A stretch of 54,057 bases of DNA. Source: Flavobacteriales bacterium. Its GTDB lineage: Bacteria > Bacteroidota > Bacteroidia > Flavobacteriales_D > Sanyastnellaceae. The position numbers and the translations under genes are program-made. The DNA lies in the NCBI GenBank assembly GCA_029238785.1, contig JAQWFN010000058.1:1-54057 (forward strand), read 5' to 3'. Positions 44,978 through 54,057 of the stretch are shown piece by piece. Numbering within the stretch: the stretch's first letter is position 1; each line of letters starts with the position of its first letter. The notes beneath the pieces were generated by a model that saw nothing but the letters and a program-made list of their open reading frames with translations, had not been told where the DNA came from and did no database searches.

Positions 44978-45412
44978 ATGCCTACAGCAGATATCCAAAC
45001 AGAAAAAGGGACCATGAAAGTGGAATTCTTCCAGAAAGACGCCCCTAAAACTGTCCAGAATTTTATCGACCTCGCTAAAAAGGGGTACTACGATGGTCTC
45101 ACTTTTCACCGAGTTATCCCAAACTTCGTTATTCAAGGCGGTTGTCCTGATGGAACAGGAGCTGGCGGACCAGGTTATAAGATCGACTGTGAGTTAGATG
45201 GAGATAATCAATACCACGATAGAGGGGTTTTGAGTATGGCTCATGCTGGTAGAAATACCGGGGGATCTCAGTTTTTTGTTTGTCACAGCAGAGACAATAC
45301 GGCGCATCTCGATAGAAACCATACTTGCTTCGGGAAAGTAATCGAAGGACTTGATGTGATTGATGATATTCGCCAAGGTGATAAAATCGAAAAAATCACG
45401 ATCAACGATTAA
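44978..45412 (+). CDS. Cyclophilin-type peptidyl-prolyl cis-trans isomerase
   Basis: The 144-residue protein is a minimal cyclophilin: KTVQNFIDLAKKGYYDGLTFHRVIPNFVIQGGCPDGTG (with catalytic Arg in FHRV), GVLSMAHAGRNTGGSQFFV (Q-F-F) and HLDRNHTCFGKVIEGLDVID. It has no signal peptide and is likely cytoplasmic. The start at 44978 is set by the promoter 23 nt upstream; a longer in-frame version would begin at the IS border (44891), before the promoter. A terminator follows. Confidence 0.95.
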   Translation: MPTADIQTEKGTMKVEFFQKDAPKTVQNFIDLAKKGYYDGLTFHRVIPNFVIQGGCPDGTGAGGPGYKIDCELDGDNQYHDRGVLSMAHAGRNTGGSQFFVCHSRDNTAHLDRNHTCFGKVIEGLDVIDDIRQGDKIEKITIND

Positions 45413-45429
45413 ATATAATTCAAACTAGA

Positions 45430-45464
45430 TGGCCATCCGATAATATCGTGATGGCCTTTTTTTT
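45430..45464 (+). terminator. Terminator after the cyclophilin gene
   Basis: GGCCATC-CGA pairs with TCG-T-GATGGCC around TAATA, followed by eight Ts. Confidence 0.88.
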
Positions 45465-45551
45465 GCCATTACTCTTTGGAACTATTAACAAGGATTTAAA
45501 GGATTTGTAGACAAGAAAACTTAGGTTCAAACTCAATTTATAAAAAGATAA

Positions 45552-46250
45552 ATGATGGATTTTAAAGGGAAGAAAGTATTGATCACTGGAGGTAGTTCAG
45601 GCTTAGGAAAAGCAACGGCTGCAATGCTTGCTAAAAAAGGAGCTGATGTGCTCATCACTGGAAGAGATGATCAAAAGCTTAAAGATGTAGCTACTGAATT
45701 AAACTGCAAGGCCTTAGTGCTCGATATGAATAATAAAGGGGCAATCAAAGGTATAGCAGAGGAAGTACTTTCTGTTTTAGGAGGACTCGATATTCTCATC
45801 AACAATGCAGGAATAGGGGAGTTTGCTTTATTGGAAGAACTGAATTTGGATGCCTTCGAACGTGTTTTTCAAACGAATGTTTTTGGCTTGGCGATGCTGA
45901 CTCAAGCACTTTTGCCGACTTTAAAAGCGTCTGAAGGAGATATCATCAATATTGCTAGTACAGCAGGAGGGAAGGGCTTTGCTTATGGAAGTGTTTACGC
46001 GGGATCTAAATTTGCGCTCAGAGGGATGACCCAATGTTGGCAAGCAGAATTGAGACAGCATAACATCCGAGTTATTCTGGTAAACCCTTCTGAAGTACCT
46101 ACGGCTTTTAATGTAGCCGACAGAACTGAAAAGGAATTAAGCGATGGTAAGTTGACCCCAACGGAGATTGCACACACTATCGTGTCGGCACTGGAAATGG
46201 ATAAAAGAGGTTTCATTCCGGAAGTGACTGTTTGGGCCACGAATCCATAA
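45552..46250 (+). CDS. Short-chain dehydrogenase/reductase
   Basis: This 232-residue classical SDR has a TGGSSGLG cofactor loop (residues 12-19), NNAG (about 88), the catalytic Ser in NIASTAGG and Y-x3-K in YAGSKFALRG. GRDDQ after the second strand suggests NADP(H) preference through the Arg. The substrate is unknown; many are 3-oxoacyl-ACP reductase-like or clerodane-type misannotations. ATG at 45555 is an equal alternative start. No operon partner is apparent. Confidence 0.92.
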   Translation: MMDFKGKKVLITGGSSGLGKATAAMLAKKGADVLITGRDDQKLKDVATELNCKALVLDMNNKGAIKGIAEEVLSVLGGLDILINNAGIGEFALLEELNLDAFERVFQTNVFGLAMLTQALLPTLKASEGDIINIASTAGGKGFAYGSVYAGSKFALRGMTQCWQAELRQHNIRVILVNPSEVPTAFNVADRTEKELSDGKLTPTEIAHTIVSALEMDKRGFIPEVTVWATNP

Positions 46251-46283
46251 CTTGGATAAGGATAAGTGTTGACGTGAAGTCCC

Positions 46284-46598
46284 TTAAACCCCTTGTGAAA
46301 TTGGTTTTAAGATCTTCGCGTCAATATAAAATGTCCCAAAGGGGATGATGGAAGAGGCGAGGACCTTCCATGTTGTTTTGAAAAACTTCCAATCGTAATT
46401 TACATGAACGAGAACAGCGGCAAGGACGAAGGCTAAGAACAGAAATCCATGCGCCATTCCAACCGTTTTCACGATGAAATCGTTAGCGAACATGTACTTC
46501 ATGGGCATCCCAATGAACATTAATACGATCAAAGAAAGTCCTTCAAAGAAGGCAATAAACCTGAGAAAACCTATAGATGTGGTGAAGTACTTTTTCAT
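46284..46598 (-). CDS. DUF3817 membrane protein
   Basis: The 104-residue protein has three membrane helices and the DUF3817 pattern: FLRFIAFFEGLSLIVLMFIGMPMKYMF, then GMAHGFLFLAFVLAAVLV and a C-terminal helix ending GTFYIDAKIL. Function unknown. The start at 46598 is chosen because an upstream in-frame TTG (46625) is part of the promoter box. It converges with the SDR gene. Confidence 0.88.
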   Translation of the reverse strand: MKKYFTTSIGFLRFIAFFEGLSLIVLMFIGMPMKYMFANDFIVKTVGMAHGFLFLAFVLAAVLVHVNYDWKFFKTTWKVLASSIIPFGTFYIDAKILKPISQGV

Positions 46599-46622
46599 TT
46601 TGCCGCTGTCAACTTGTAAATA

Positions 46623-46630
46623 CAAAGGTA
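46623..46630 (-). promoter_or_regulatory. -7 promoter box, TACCTTTG, for the DUF3817 gene
   Basis: Perfect TAnnTTTG, 24 nt before the ATG at 46598. Confidence 0.7.
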
Positions 46631-46677
46631 ATTGGGGAAATTCATCGAATTGTCATGGTAAAATCATTTGACCATAC

Positions 46678-47198
46678 ATTATGTTAAGTTGATGGCTTAT
46701 GTGGAGATGTCCTATTTGTGAGCGTAAGTTCAATGCCCCAGACCAAAGGCATTCGTGCAGCACAAAAGATGTGGGTGAGTTGTTTATCAATCGTTCAGAT
46801 GAATTAGTTCTGGCTTATGATGCTTTGTCCAGAGCGGTTGAGGATTGGCCAAATGTAGAAATTAGAGCCGCAATTCATAGTGTGGTGTTTTCGGTTGGAC
46901 GAGCTTTCTTGGTGGTAAAACCAATGAAATCTCAATTGGATCTTAAACTATACCACAACGAGGAATTCGAGAACAACTTGTTTCACAAGGTGAACCGGTT
47001 TTATGGTCGCTTTCAATATCAAATCAGAATTAAATCAGAACACGACGTGAGCGATGAGCTTATCGATTTTATTTCAAAGTCCTACGAACATGCCCAGCAA
47101 GAGCGCGTTGTGGAATATCGTCGCAGACGCAAAAGATATTAATGGCGGGAGATATATTCAAACCTCAGTTTAGAATATAATTAATATTATGTTAAGTT
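46678..47198 (+). repeat. 13-bp direct repeats flanking the DUF5655 gene
   Basis: ATTATGTTAAGTT occurs at 46678-46690 and 47186-47198, one on each side of the gene at 46699-47142. No inverted repeats or transposase are visible. They may be chance in AT-rich DNA. Confidence 0.45.
46699..47142 (+). CDS. DUF5655 domain protein with N-terminal Cys/His cluster
   Basis: The 147-residue protein starts WRCPICERKFNAPDQRHSC, a Cys2-(His)-Cys pattern typical of one DUF5655 subgroup and possibly zinc-binding, followed by a domain with EIRAAIHSVVFSVGRAFLVVKPMKSQLDL ... FHKVNRFYGRFQYQIRIKSEHDVSDELIDFI, which is the DUF5655 core. Function is not established. It is single, flanked by 13-bp direct repeats, with no evident promoter box. 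Confidence 0.8.
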   Translation: MWRCPICERKFNAPDQRHSCSTKDVGELFINRSDELVLAYDALSRAVEDWPNVEIRAAIHSVVFSVGRAFLVVKPMKSQLDLKLYHNEEFENNLFHKVNRFYGRFQYQIRIKSEHDVSDELIDFISKSYEHAQQERVVEYRRRRKRY

Positions 47199-47212
47199 AA
47201 TAGTACAAGAAT

Positions 47213-47240
47213 AAGGGCCGAATGTTTTCCGACCCTCTTC
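47213..47240 (-). terminator. Weak terminator after the TPR gene
   Basis: On the minus strand GGGTCG pairs with CGGCCC (one U-G) with a short, T-poor tail (TTATTCTT). Confidence 0.5.
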
Positions 47241-47247
47241 TCTAATG

Positions 47248-48381
47248 TTATTTTCCTTCCAACAACTTCGACATCTTTAAAAGTCCTTCGTCGTTTCCAG
47301 TTCTTGCATAAATGTCTCTTAACGATTTAATCGTCGATTGATCTTGTCCATCCAAATCAAATGCACGCTCTAAATAAGGCAATGCCTTTTCAAAATCTGC
47401 ATTGGCTTTATCAACCATGGCTTTATACTTCGCGTTTTCTCTAGGTGGAATTTCATTTGCTAATTTGATCTTCTGTACACCTTGGTTAAAGTACATTGCC
47501 CCTAGGTTATAATTTGCATCAAAATAATCTGGTTTAACTTCGATGGCTTTCAAGTAAGCCGCTTCTGCTTGATCCAGCTTGTCCAAATTATCACTAACGG
47601 TTCCTAAACTAAACCACAATAACTCGTTTGTAGGGTCTTGCTCTGCTGCTAGTTCCAAGTTTTGTTGAGCTAAGTCAAATTCTCCTCTTTTGATGTAAAT
47701 ATTCAACTCTTCAATAATAAGCGACTGCTCTCTTGGGTAAGTTTTTCTTGCTTCGCGAAGGGTTTCTAGTGCTGCATTATCGTCCCCTGCTTGGCCTTGT
47801 ATGTTAGCAATGAACAAGTATACGTTAGGTACTTGATAGTTCAATTCACCACACTTTAGGTACTTTTCAATAGCGGCGTCCATCATTCCTGCTTTCTCAA
47901 AGCAAAGTGCTGTATTGAAGATACCAAGTGTATCTATTCTTCCAAATGATTGGGCAACTACAGTAGATAAGTCAAACATTTTAGCTGCCTTCTCAAAATT
48001 CTCCGACTGGTAGAAGGTAGCACCATAGTTATTAGCCCATACCTGGGCAGTTTGAAGTCCCATTTGGTCTTCTTGATGATAAGATCCTTTTGGATCAAGT
48101 TCCATTGCTTTGTTGTATGACTCGATTGTTGTCATTAAAGCATTTGGCTTTTGAGAAAACAAAGACGAGTCTCTCGCGATATTGAGATAGATGTCACCTC
48201 GATATCTCCAAGTTTTCTCTTTGAAATTCGCTTTTTCATTGGTGATGGCGCGATCAATGGCCTCTGCCGCTGCAAGGTATTTACCTTCTTTGTTCAAGTT
48301 GTATGCTGTAACCACGTCCTTCTGTCCAAAAACAGAAACGCTAATGACAACAAATGCTAGTACTGAAACTATTTTCTTCAT
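47248..48381 (-). CDS. Exported tetratricopeptide repeat protein
   Basis: The 377-residue protein has a signal peptide (MKKIVSVLAFVVISVSVFGQ) and about seven TPR units, most clearly residues 220-330 (for example LWFSLGTVSDNLDKLDQAEAAYLKAIEVKPDYFDANYNLGAMYFNQG). It is probably periplasmic and acts as a protein-binding scaffold. No partner is named by its neighbours. It lies downstream of gyrA but is separated by that gene's terminator. Confidence 0.85.
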   Translation of the reverse strand: MKKIVSVLAFVVISVSVFGQKDVVTAYNLNKEGKYLAAAEAIDRAITNEKANFKEKTWRYRGDIYLNIARDSSLFSQKPNALMTTIESYNKAMELDPKGSYHQEDQMGLQTAQVWANNYGATFYQSENFEKAAKMFDLSTVVAQSFGRIDTLGIFNTALCFEKAGMMDAAIEKYLKCGELNYQVPNVYLFIANIQGQAGDDNAALETLREARKTYPREQSLIIEELNIYIKRGEFDLAQQNLELAAEQDPTNELLWFSLGTVSDNLDKLDQAEAAYLKAIEVKPDYFDANYNLGAMYFNQGVQKIKLANEIPPRENAKYKAMVDKANADFEKALPYLERAFDLDGQDQSTIKSLRDIYARTGNDEGLLKMSKLLEGK

Positions 48382-48477
48382 GTCTGACTAAGTGTTTTTA
48401 TAGCTGATGCTAAATTAGCAATTATTCCACACCTCTCTAGGCAAATTGGATGCCAAAGTTCATTATTTAGCCAAACA

Positions 48478-48512
48478 AAAACGGCCGAACCACTGGTCCG
48501 ACCGTTTTTTTA
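48478..48512 (-). terminator. Terminator after gyrA
   Basis: On the minus strand ACGGTCGGACC pairs with GGTTCGGCCGT (two G-U pairs, 3-nt loop), followed by TTTTT. Confidence 0.85.
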
Positions 48513-48529
48513 TTCTCATTTCAAACAAC

Positions 48530-51094
48530 TTATTCTTCGTTGTCCTCGCTTTCTTCAGAAGTGTTTTCTTGTGAAGTATCTTCTTCATCAAGTTCATTCT
48601 GAGGAGTTTCAATGATGTTACCCTCCTCGTCATAGATAACTTCTTCTTCCTCGTCTTCTCTAATTACTTTGCAAACAGCAGCAATTTGATCTTTACCTTT
48701 CAAGTTGATTAAGCGTACACCTTGTGTTGCACGTCCCATAACTCGAAGCTCATCAATTCTCAAACGAATAGCAATTCCTGATTTGTTGATGATCATTAAA
48801 TCATTCTCATCCTCAACATTCAAAATGGCTATAAGATCTCCAGTTTTCTCAGTAATGTTCAAGGTTTTAACTCCCTTTCCACCACGGTTTGTGATTCGGT
48901 AATCTTCAACAGCAGATCGTTTTCCATAGCCGTTTTCAGATACTACAAGAACATCTGTAGTGGCATCTTTGATACAAATCATGCCGATAACTTCATCCTT
49001 GTCGTTCGCTAAAGTAATTCCTTTAACACCTTGAGCAGTTCTTCCAACAGCCCTTACTGTTTTTTCGTTGAAACGAATGGCTTTACCACTCTTCAATCCC
49101 ATGATGATTTCATTTTCACCATCGGTCAAACGAGCAGCTAACAATTCATCTCCATCTCTAACAGTGATGGCATTAATTCCGTTGGTTCTTGGACGAGAAT
49201 ACGCCTCCAAAGTGGTCTTCTTAATGAGGCCTTTCTTCGTGCAAAGAATCAAGTTGTTTTCTTTAACGTAAGCTTCATCTCTGATATCTTGAACTGGAAT
49301 GTAAGCAAGAACTTTATCTTCAGATTCAATGTTGATTAAGTTCTGAATAGCTCTACCCTTTGCTTGTTTCGTTCCTTCTGGAACTTCAAAGATTCTCATC
49401 CAGAAACACTTCCCTTGCTGAGTAAATATCAATAACCAATTGTGGTTGGTAGCTGTAAAGATGTGCTCTAAGAAGTCGTTATCTCTAGTAGTAGATCCTT
49501 TCGAACCAACCCCTCCTCTACTTTGAGCTCTGTATTCATTCAGCTTCGTTCTCTTGATATATCCTGCGTGACTAATAGTAATCACCACACTCTCATCTGG
49601 AATCATGTCCTCAATACTCAAGTCAGCAGAACTGAACTCAATATTAGAACGACGCTCATCTCCATATTTATCGCGGATTTCAATCAACTCATCTTTGATG
49701 ATCTCCATTCGGAGTTCTTTCTTAGCTAGAATTTCTTCTAATCTATTGATCAAAGCCATGAGTTCTTCAAATTCCTCACGCAACTTATCTCTTTCAAGAC
49801 CCGTCAGCTTTTGTAGTCGCATATCAAGTATCGCTCTTGCCTGAAGTTCAGACAATTCAAAGCGATCCATCAATCCATTACGCGCTTCTTCTGGTGTTTT
49901 ACTTGCTCTAATAAGCTTGATAACTTCATCAATATTATCAAGAGCAATGATTAAACCTTCAAGAATGTGCGCTCTTTCTTGTGCTTTACGCAACTCAAAC
50001 TGTGTTCTTCGAACAACAACCTCATGTCTGTGCTCAACAAAGCAAGCAATCATTTGCTTTAAGTTGAGCATCTCTGGTCTGCCCTTAACGAGAGCAATGT
50101 TGTTCACAGAAAAAGAGTTCTGCAAGGCGGTATATTTGAACAATTTGTTCAATACCACATTCGGAATAGCATCTCTTTTCAACTCATAAACGATACGCAT
50201 ACCATTACGGTCACTCTCGTCGCGAATCTCAGAAATACCTTCAATCTTCTTTTCATTAACCAATTCAGCCGTCTTCTTGATCATATCGGCTTTATTGACT
50301 TGGTAAGGGATTTCATCAACAATAATGACTTCTTTCCCCGTTTTGGTTTCTTCGAAGTGAGTTTTACCTCTCAATACAACACGTCCTCTTCCTGTTTCAA
50401 AAGCAGAACGAACACCTTCAACACCATAAATGGTACCTCCTGTTGGGAAATCTGGTGCTTTGACATGTTCCATCAATTCTTCCATGCTCACATCGTGATT
50501 ATCGATGTAGGCTATAGTACCGTTGACAACTTCAGTGAGGTTATGAGGAGGCATGTTCGTGGCCATACCAACAGCAATTCCAGAAGCTCCATTAACCAAG
50601 AGGTTAGGGATTCTTGCAGGAAGCACGGTGGGCTCCTTTAATGATTCATCAAAGTTTGGTGAAAAGTCAACGGTTTCTTTCTCAAGATCAGAGAGCATTT
50701 CTTCGGCAATCTTTTTCAATCTCGCCTCAGTATATCTCATCGCCGCCGGATTATCACCATCGATAGATCCAAAGTTACCTTGTCCATCCACCATTGGATA
50801 ACGTAAAGACCAATCCTGGGCCATACGTACCATGGTGTCATAAACAGAAGAATCACCATGTGGGTGATACTTACCAAGCACCTCCCCTACGATTCTTGCC
50901 GACTTTTTATACGGTCTGTTTGACAGTACGCCCAAGTCGAGCATACCATATAATACCCTTCTGTGTACGGGCTTCAAGCCGTCTCTTACATCTGGTAGGG
51001 CACGCGAAACGATAACCGACATCGAATAATCGATGTACGCAGATTTCATTTCGTCTTCTATGTTAATGGAAATTATTCTTTCTCCCTCTGCCAT
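48530..51094 (-). CDS. gyrA: DNA gyrase subunit A
   Basis: The 854-residue protein starts [51 protein letters not shown], has the quinolone-determining loop [25 protein letters not shown] and the active-site tyrosine in [10 protein letters not shown], and six C-terminal beta-pinwheel blades. The GyrA-box region reads [10 protein letters not shown], the form usual in Bacteroidota. Ser and Asp at the quinolone positions are unchanged. The end is a long acidic tail (residues about 815-854). GyrA with GyrB introduces negative supercoils. It is divergent from clpC, 239 bp apart. Confidence 0.97.
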   Translation of the reverse strand: MAEGERIISINIEDEMKSAYIDYSMSVIVSRALPDVRDGLKPVHRRVLYGMLDLGVLSNRPYKKSARIVGEVLGKYHPHGDSSVYDTMVRMAQDWSLRYPMVDGQGNFGSIDGDNPAAMRYTEARLKKIAEEMLSDLEKETVDFSPNFDESLKEPTVLPARIPNLLVNGASGIAVGMATNMPPHNLTEVVNGTIAYIDNHDVSMEELMEHVKAPDFPTGGTIYGVEGVRSAFETGRGRVVLRGKTHFEETKTGKEVIIVDEIPYQVNKADMIKKTAELVNEKKIEGISEIRDESDRNGMRIVYELKRDAIPNVVLNKLFKYTALQNSFSVNNIALVKGRPEMLNLKQMIACFVEHRHEVVVRRTQFELRKAQERAHILEGLIIALDNIDEVIKLIRASKTPEEARNGLMDRFELSELQARAILDMRLQKLTGLERDKLREEFEELMALINRLEEILAKKELRMEIIKDELIEIRDKYGDERRSNIEFSSADLSIEDMIPDESVVITISHAGYIKRTKLNEYRAQSRGGVGSKGSTTRDNDFLEHIFTATNHNWLLIFTQQGKCFWMRIFEVPEGTKQAKGRAIQNLINIESEDKVLAYIPVQDIRDEAYVKENNLILCTKKGLIKKTTLEAYSRPRTNGINAITVRDGDELLAARLTDGENEIIMGLKSGKAIRFNEKTVRAVGRTAQGVKGITLANDKDEVIGMICIKDATTDVLVVSENGYGKRSAVEDYRITNRGGKGVKTLNITEKTGDLIAILNVEDENDLMIINKSGIAIRLRIDELRVMGRATQGVRLINLKGKDQIAAVCKVIREDEEEEVIYDEEGNIIETPQNELDEEDTSQENTSEESEDNEE

Positions 51095-51256
51095 ATCTTC
51101 CTTAATTTAGGTTTAGCATAGTCTTTGATAAGACATACGAAAATAAGCATTTTGCAAGGCTTAGACGGAAATGTTTCCATTCAATTTTCCACAAAATTGC
51201 ACACATGAATGTGGATAAAAAGAATGTAGGAAAGCGATTACGGGAACAACATCCGA

Positions 51257-51264
51257 TATTTTTG
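51257..51264 (+). promoter_or_regulatory. Probable -7 promoter box, TATTTTTG, for clpC
   Basis: Perfect TAnnTTTG, 69 nt before the ATG. The 239-bp gap (51095-51333) between gyrA and clpC shows no small gene, and I did not find a CIRCE-type repeat. Confidence 0.45.
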
Positions 51265-51333
51265 AAAACAGGGAGTTTTCGAACTAAATTACCCCCTGTC
51301 GTGTTAACTTAGAACAAGAAGAAAGGAAACAAT

Positions 51334-53910
51334 ATGGACGCAAAATTTTCTCCCCGAGTAAAAGATGTCATCACATACAGTCGTGAAGAGGCACTGCGCC
51401 TAGGTCATAACTATATTGGTGTAGAGCATTTACTGCTTGGAATTATCCGTGAGGGAGAAGGAACAGCTGTAAAAATAATGGAGGGTCTTTCTGTTGATTT
51501 AGCGAAACTTAGAAAGATGGTCGAGTCATCAATTCGAGCCAATGCTTCTAAAACTGCTAGTCAAGGGAACATTCCTTTGGTTAAACAAGCTGAAAAGATC
51601 TTGAAAATAACCTATCTAGAAGCTAAAATTTTTAAATCTCCCTTAATTGGAACTGAGCACCTGCTGCTCTCAATTCTTAAAGACGAAGATAACGTCGCAA
51701 CAAAAACCCTACATTCTTTCAGCGTCGATTATGATGCGGCGAAAGAAGAATTTGAAAGTATATTGATGGAAAACGCAGATATGGATTTGCCTAAATCTGA
51801 ATTCCCGGGCACGTCAGACGATGACGATGATGGATTCGGTAGCTCAAGTGGCAGCGCTTCAAGCAAAAAGCCTGGAGATAGCAAGAGCAAAACACCGGTA
51901 TTAGACAATTTCGGTAGAGACCTGACAAAATTGGCAGAAGAAGGTAAACTTGATGCTATTGTTGGTAGAGAAAAGGAAACAGAACGGGTGTCTCAAATTC
52001 TTTCAAGAAGAAAAAAGAACAATCCTATTCTTATCGGTGAACCCGGTGTTGGTAAGTCAGCAATTGCAGAAGGTCTTGCCCTAAGAATTGTTCAGAAGAA
52101 AGTGAGTCGTGTACTCTTCGGTAAGCGTATTGTAACGCTTGATGTTGCTTCTCTTGTAGCTGGTACAAAGTATAGAGGTCAGTTCGAGGAGCGAATGAAA
52201 GCAGTGATGAACGAATTGGAAAAATCTCCAGACGTGATTCTCTTTATTGATGAAATTCACACCATCGTTGGTGCCGGTGGCGCAAGCGGTTCGCTGGATG
52301 CATCAAACATGTTTAAGCCAGCCTTAGCTCGTGGCGAAATTCAATGTATTGGTGCTACTACTCTTGATGAGTACCGTCAACACATTGAGAAGGATGGTGC
52401 ACTAGAACGTCGTTTCCAAAAGGTGATGGTTGAACCAACTACTCCGGAAGAAACACTGCAGATTCTGAACAATATTAAAGACAAGTATGAAGAACACCAC
52501 AGTGTGAATTATACCGAAGAAGCGCTCGAAGCTTGTGTTAAATTGACAACGAGGTACATCACTGATCGTCACCTTCCTGATAAGGCAATTGATGCGCTTG
52601 ATGAAGTTGGCTCTCGTGTTCACCTTAAAAACATCAATGTTCCAAAAGAAATTCTGGACATTGAAGGTCAAATCGAAGACATCAAGGAAGAGAAAAACCG
52701 CGTTGTTCGTAGTCAGAAATACGAAGAAGCAGCTAAACTTAGAGATAAGGAACGTCAGCTCATCGAGCGTTTAGAGGCCGCGAAACAGAAGTGGGAAGAA
52801 GACAGCAAAAACCACAGAGAAACGGTTACAGTTGACAATGTAGAGGAAGTTGTTGCAATGATGACGGGTATCCCTGTTCAGCGTATTGCTGAAAAAGAAA
52901 GTGGGAAACTTGTGCGAATGGAAAATGAATTGGAAGGCAAAGTTATTGGTCAGGATGAAGCCATTAAAAAGGTGGTTCAATCGATCAAACGTAACAGAGC
53001 TGGTCTTAAAGACCCGAATAAGCCAATTGGTTCTTTCATCTTCCTCGGCCCTACTGGTGTTGGTAAAACCCAATTGGCTAAGGAGCTCGCTAAATATTTG
53101 TTCGACTCTGAAGATGCGCTCATTAGAATCGATATGAGTGAGTACATGGAGAAATTCGCAGTTTCTCGATTGATTGGAGCGCCTCCAGGATATATTGGGT
53201 ATGAAGAAGGTGGACAGTTGACTGAAAAAGTGCGTCGTCGCCCCTACTCGATTATCTTGCTTGATGAGATCGAAAAAGCACACCCGGATGTATTCAACTT
53301 GCTACTTCAAGCCTTGGATGATGGACAATTGACTGATAGTTTAGGACGTCGTATCGACTTTAGAAACACCATCATGATCATGACATCAAACATTGGGGCA
53401 AGACAACTTCAAGATTTCGGTACAGGTGTTGGTTTCTCTACATCGTCAAAAACATCGAAAGAAACAGAAGCAAGAACGGGAGTGATTACTTCTGCTTTGA
53501 AAAAGGCCTTCGCTCCAGAATTCTTGAACAGAATTGATGATGTGGTGATGTTCAATTCTTTAAAGAGAGAACACATCCACGAAATTATCGATATCGAATT
53601 ATCACGTTTGTTCTCTCGTGTTGAAGATTTGGGTTACGAACTTAAACTCACTGAAGATGCTAAAGACTTTATCGCTAACAGAGGTTACGATGAGAAGTAT
53701 GGCGCTCGTCCACTCAAAAGAGCTATCCAGAAATACTTGGAAGATCCTTTGGCTGAGCAGATCATCAATGCGAGTTTGAAAGAAGGTGATTTGATCAACG
53801 TAGGCTACGATGAAAAGAAGGAAGAAATCACTGTTGCAGTGAAAAAAGGTGGCGCAAAAAAGAAGGATAAAAAGAAAGGGAAACCTACTGAAAGTCCGGA
53901 CGAAGAATAA
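51334..53910 (+). CDS. clpC: ATP-dependent Clp protease ATP-binding subunit ClpC
   Basis: The 858-residue AAA+ unfoldase has a double Clp_N domain (residues about 1-150), an acidic Ser/Gly-rich linker (about 162-190), AAA1 with Walker A GEPGVGKS (235-242), a UVR-type middle segment (YEEAAKLRDKERQLIERLEAAK), AAA2 with Walker A GPTGVGKT (572-579) and sensor 2 (YGARPLKRAI). ClpC feeds proteins to ClpP. The C-terminal tail is Lys-rich. A Walker B IDEIHT and the Arg-finger region (ALERRFQKV) are intact. A terminator follows. Confidence 0.97.
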   Translation: MDAKFSPRVKDVITYSREEALRLGHNYIGVEHLLLGIIREGEGTAVKIMEGLSVDLAKLRKMVESSIRANASKTASQGNIPLVKQAEKILKITYLEAKIFKSPLIGTEHLLLSILKDEDNVATKTLHSFSVDYDAAKEEFESILMENADMDLPKSEFPGTSDDDDDGFGSSSGSASSKKPGDSKSKTPVLDNFGRDLTKLAEEGKLDAIVGREKETERVSQILSRRKKNNPILIGEPGVGKSAIAEGLALRIVQKKVSRVLFGKRIVTLDVASLVAGTKYRGQFEERMKAVMNELEKSPDVILFIDEIHTIVGAGGASGSLDASNMFKPALARGEIQCIGATTLDEYRQHIEKDGALERRFQKVMVEPTTPEETLQILNNIKDKYEEHHSVNYTEEALEACVKLTTRYITDRHLPDKAIDALDEVGSRVHLKNINVPKEILDIEGQIEDIKEEKNRVVRSQKYEEAAKLRDKERQLIERLEAAKQKWEEDSKNHRETVTVDNVEEVVAMMTGIPVQRIAEKESGKLVRMENELEGKVIGQDEAIKKVVQSIKRNRAGLKDPNKPIGSFIFLGPTGVGKTQLAKELAKYLFDSEDALIRIDMSEYMEKFAVSRLIGAPPGYIGYEEGGQLTEKVRRRPYSIILLDEIEKAHPDVFNLLLQALDDGQLTDSLGRRIDFRNTIMIMTSNIGARQLQDFGTGVGFSTSSKTSKETEARTGVITSALKKAFAPEFLNRIDDVVMFNSLKREHIHEIIDIELSRLFSRVEDLGYELKLTEDAKDFIANRGYDEKYGARPLKRAIQKYLEDPLAEQIINASLKEGDLINVGYDEKKEEITVAVKKGGAKKKDKKKGKPTESPDEE

Positions 53911-53930
53911 GTCTACCGTATTAAGTATTC

Positions 53931-53970
53931 AAAAGCCCGGTTATTTATTTAATCGGGCTTTTCTTTTTTT
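53931..53970 (+). terminator. Terminator after clpC
   Basis: AAAAGCCCG (53931-53939) pairs with CGGGCTTTT (53954-53962), extended by inner TTA/TAA pairs, then CTTTTTTT. Confidence 0.88.
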
Positions 53971-54025
53971 AACATCCCAGCTTGGATAAGAATTTTCTTA
54001 AGCGAATTGTCCCTTGAACTTTTTG

Positions 54026-54057
54026 GTTGAAATTAGGTGCATGCACCTAATTTCAAC
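54026..54057. repeat. Perfect 32-bp palindrome at the window end
   Basis: GTTGAAATTAGGTGCA (54026-54041) is followed at once by its exact reverse complement, with no spacer; the window stops at the last base. The 55 bp between the clpC terminator and the palindrome show no gene. Confidence 0.9.

Noticed and set aside
48530-51094. Quinolone-resistant gyrA allele
   Set aside because: The Ser and Asp of the resistance-determining loop (HGDSSVYD) are the unmodified residues.

Overview
The window comes from a member of the Bacteroidota, most likely a free-living (possibly marine) Flavobacteriales bacterium. The evidence is: several secreted proteins ending in type IX secretion (T9SS) type A sorting domains; SprB repeats; Bacteroidota-type promoters (TAnnTTTG at -7) in front of many genes; and families typical of the phylum (DUF1599, DUF4407, choice-of-anchor B, DbpA-domain DEAD-box helicases, asymmetric ABC-F protein). 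The order-level placement is inference. The DNA is moderately AT-rich and gene-dense, with no gene-free stretch above 300 bases. I see no rRNA, tRNA or CRISPR array.

Layout. 1-2585: end of an M49 dipeptidyl peptidase III-like gene, a small antitoxin-like gene, and a secreted choice-of-anchor B protein. 2572-5082 (minus): overlapping operon folP - cdaA (c-di-AMP synthase) - bile-acid/Na+ symporter-like transporter. 5115-8379 (plus): DUF1599, DoxX-like membrane protein, DppB-type permease. 8393-9724 (minus): HAD phosphatase and class IV aminotransferase (pabC-like). 9933-12073: cytoplasmic PAS histidine kinase, convergent with a CsaA-like protein. 12259-15743: methylmalonyl-CoA mutase mutA-mutB. 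15745-19581 (minus): XRE regulator with an operator-like repeat array, then fmt, MATE exporter, trmH and HU (listed left to right). 19749-27212: thioredoxin-like membrane protein, thioesterase, secreted GH13 amylase divergent from a T9SS protein with four carbohydrate-binding-like repeats, and an SprB-repeat T9SS protein. 27265-36240: DUF4407, DEAD-box helicase, typA/bipA, SulP transporter, ABC-F ATPase, GreA-like protein. 36234-43852: recQ, secreted endonuclease I, second DEAD-box helicase, isoprenylcysteine methyltransferase-like protein, tex. 43877-44892: complete IS element (IS1595-like) with perfect 21-bp terminal inverted repeats. 44978-53910: cyclophilin, SDR, DUF3817, DUF5655, TPR protein, gyrA and clpC. 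The window ends in a perfect 32-bp palindrome.

How the genes work together. Most are housekeeping genes: folate (folP, pabC-like, and fmt as a formyl-folate user), nucleic-acid maintenance (recQ, gyrA, HU, tex, helicases), translation (typA, ABC-F, fmt, trmH, CsaA), proteolysis (clpC) and propionate/succinate interconversion (mutAB). The amylase and the four-repeat protein share a divergent intergenic region and probably serve starch or glycogen use without a SusCD pair here.

The most unusual signals are: (i) a 22-bp-phased array of TTACAAATGTAA palindromes upstream of the XRE gene, with two perfect copies inside its own coding sequence; (ii) a set of genes whose -7 box lies exactly 4 nt before the start codon, implying leaderless mRNAs; (iii) the mutB terminator embedded in the opposite-strand XRE coding sequence; (iv) an ABC-F protein with one degenerate composite ATP site; (v) a GmhB-like phosphatase whose zinc-loop cysteines are all serine; (vi) the terminal palindrome. 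I found no clear new multi-gene defence or mobile system.
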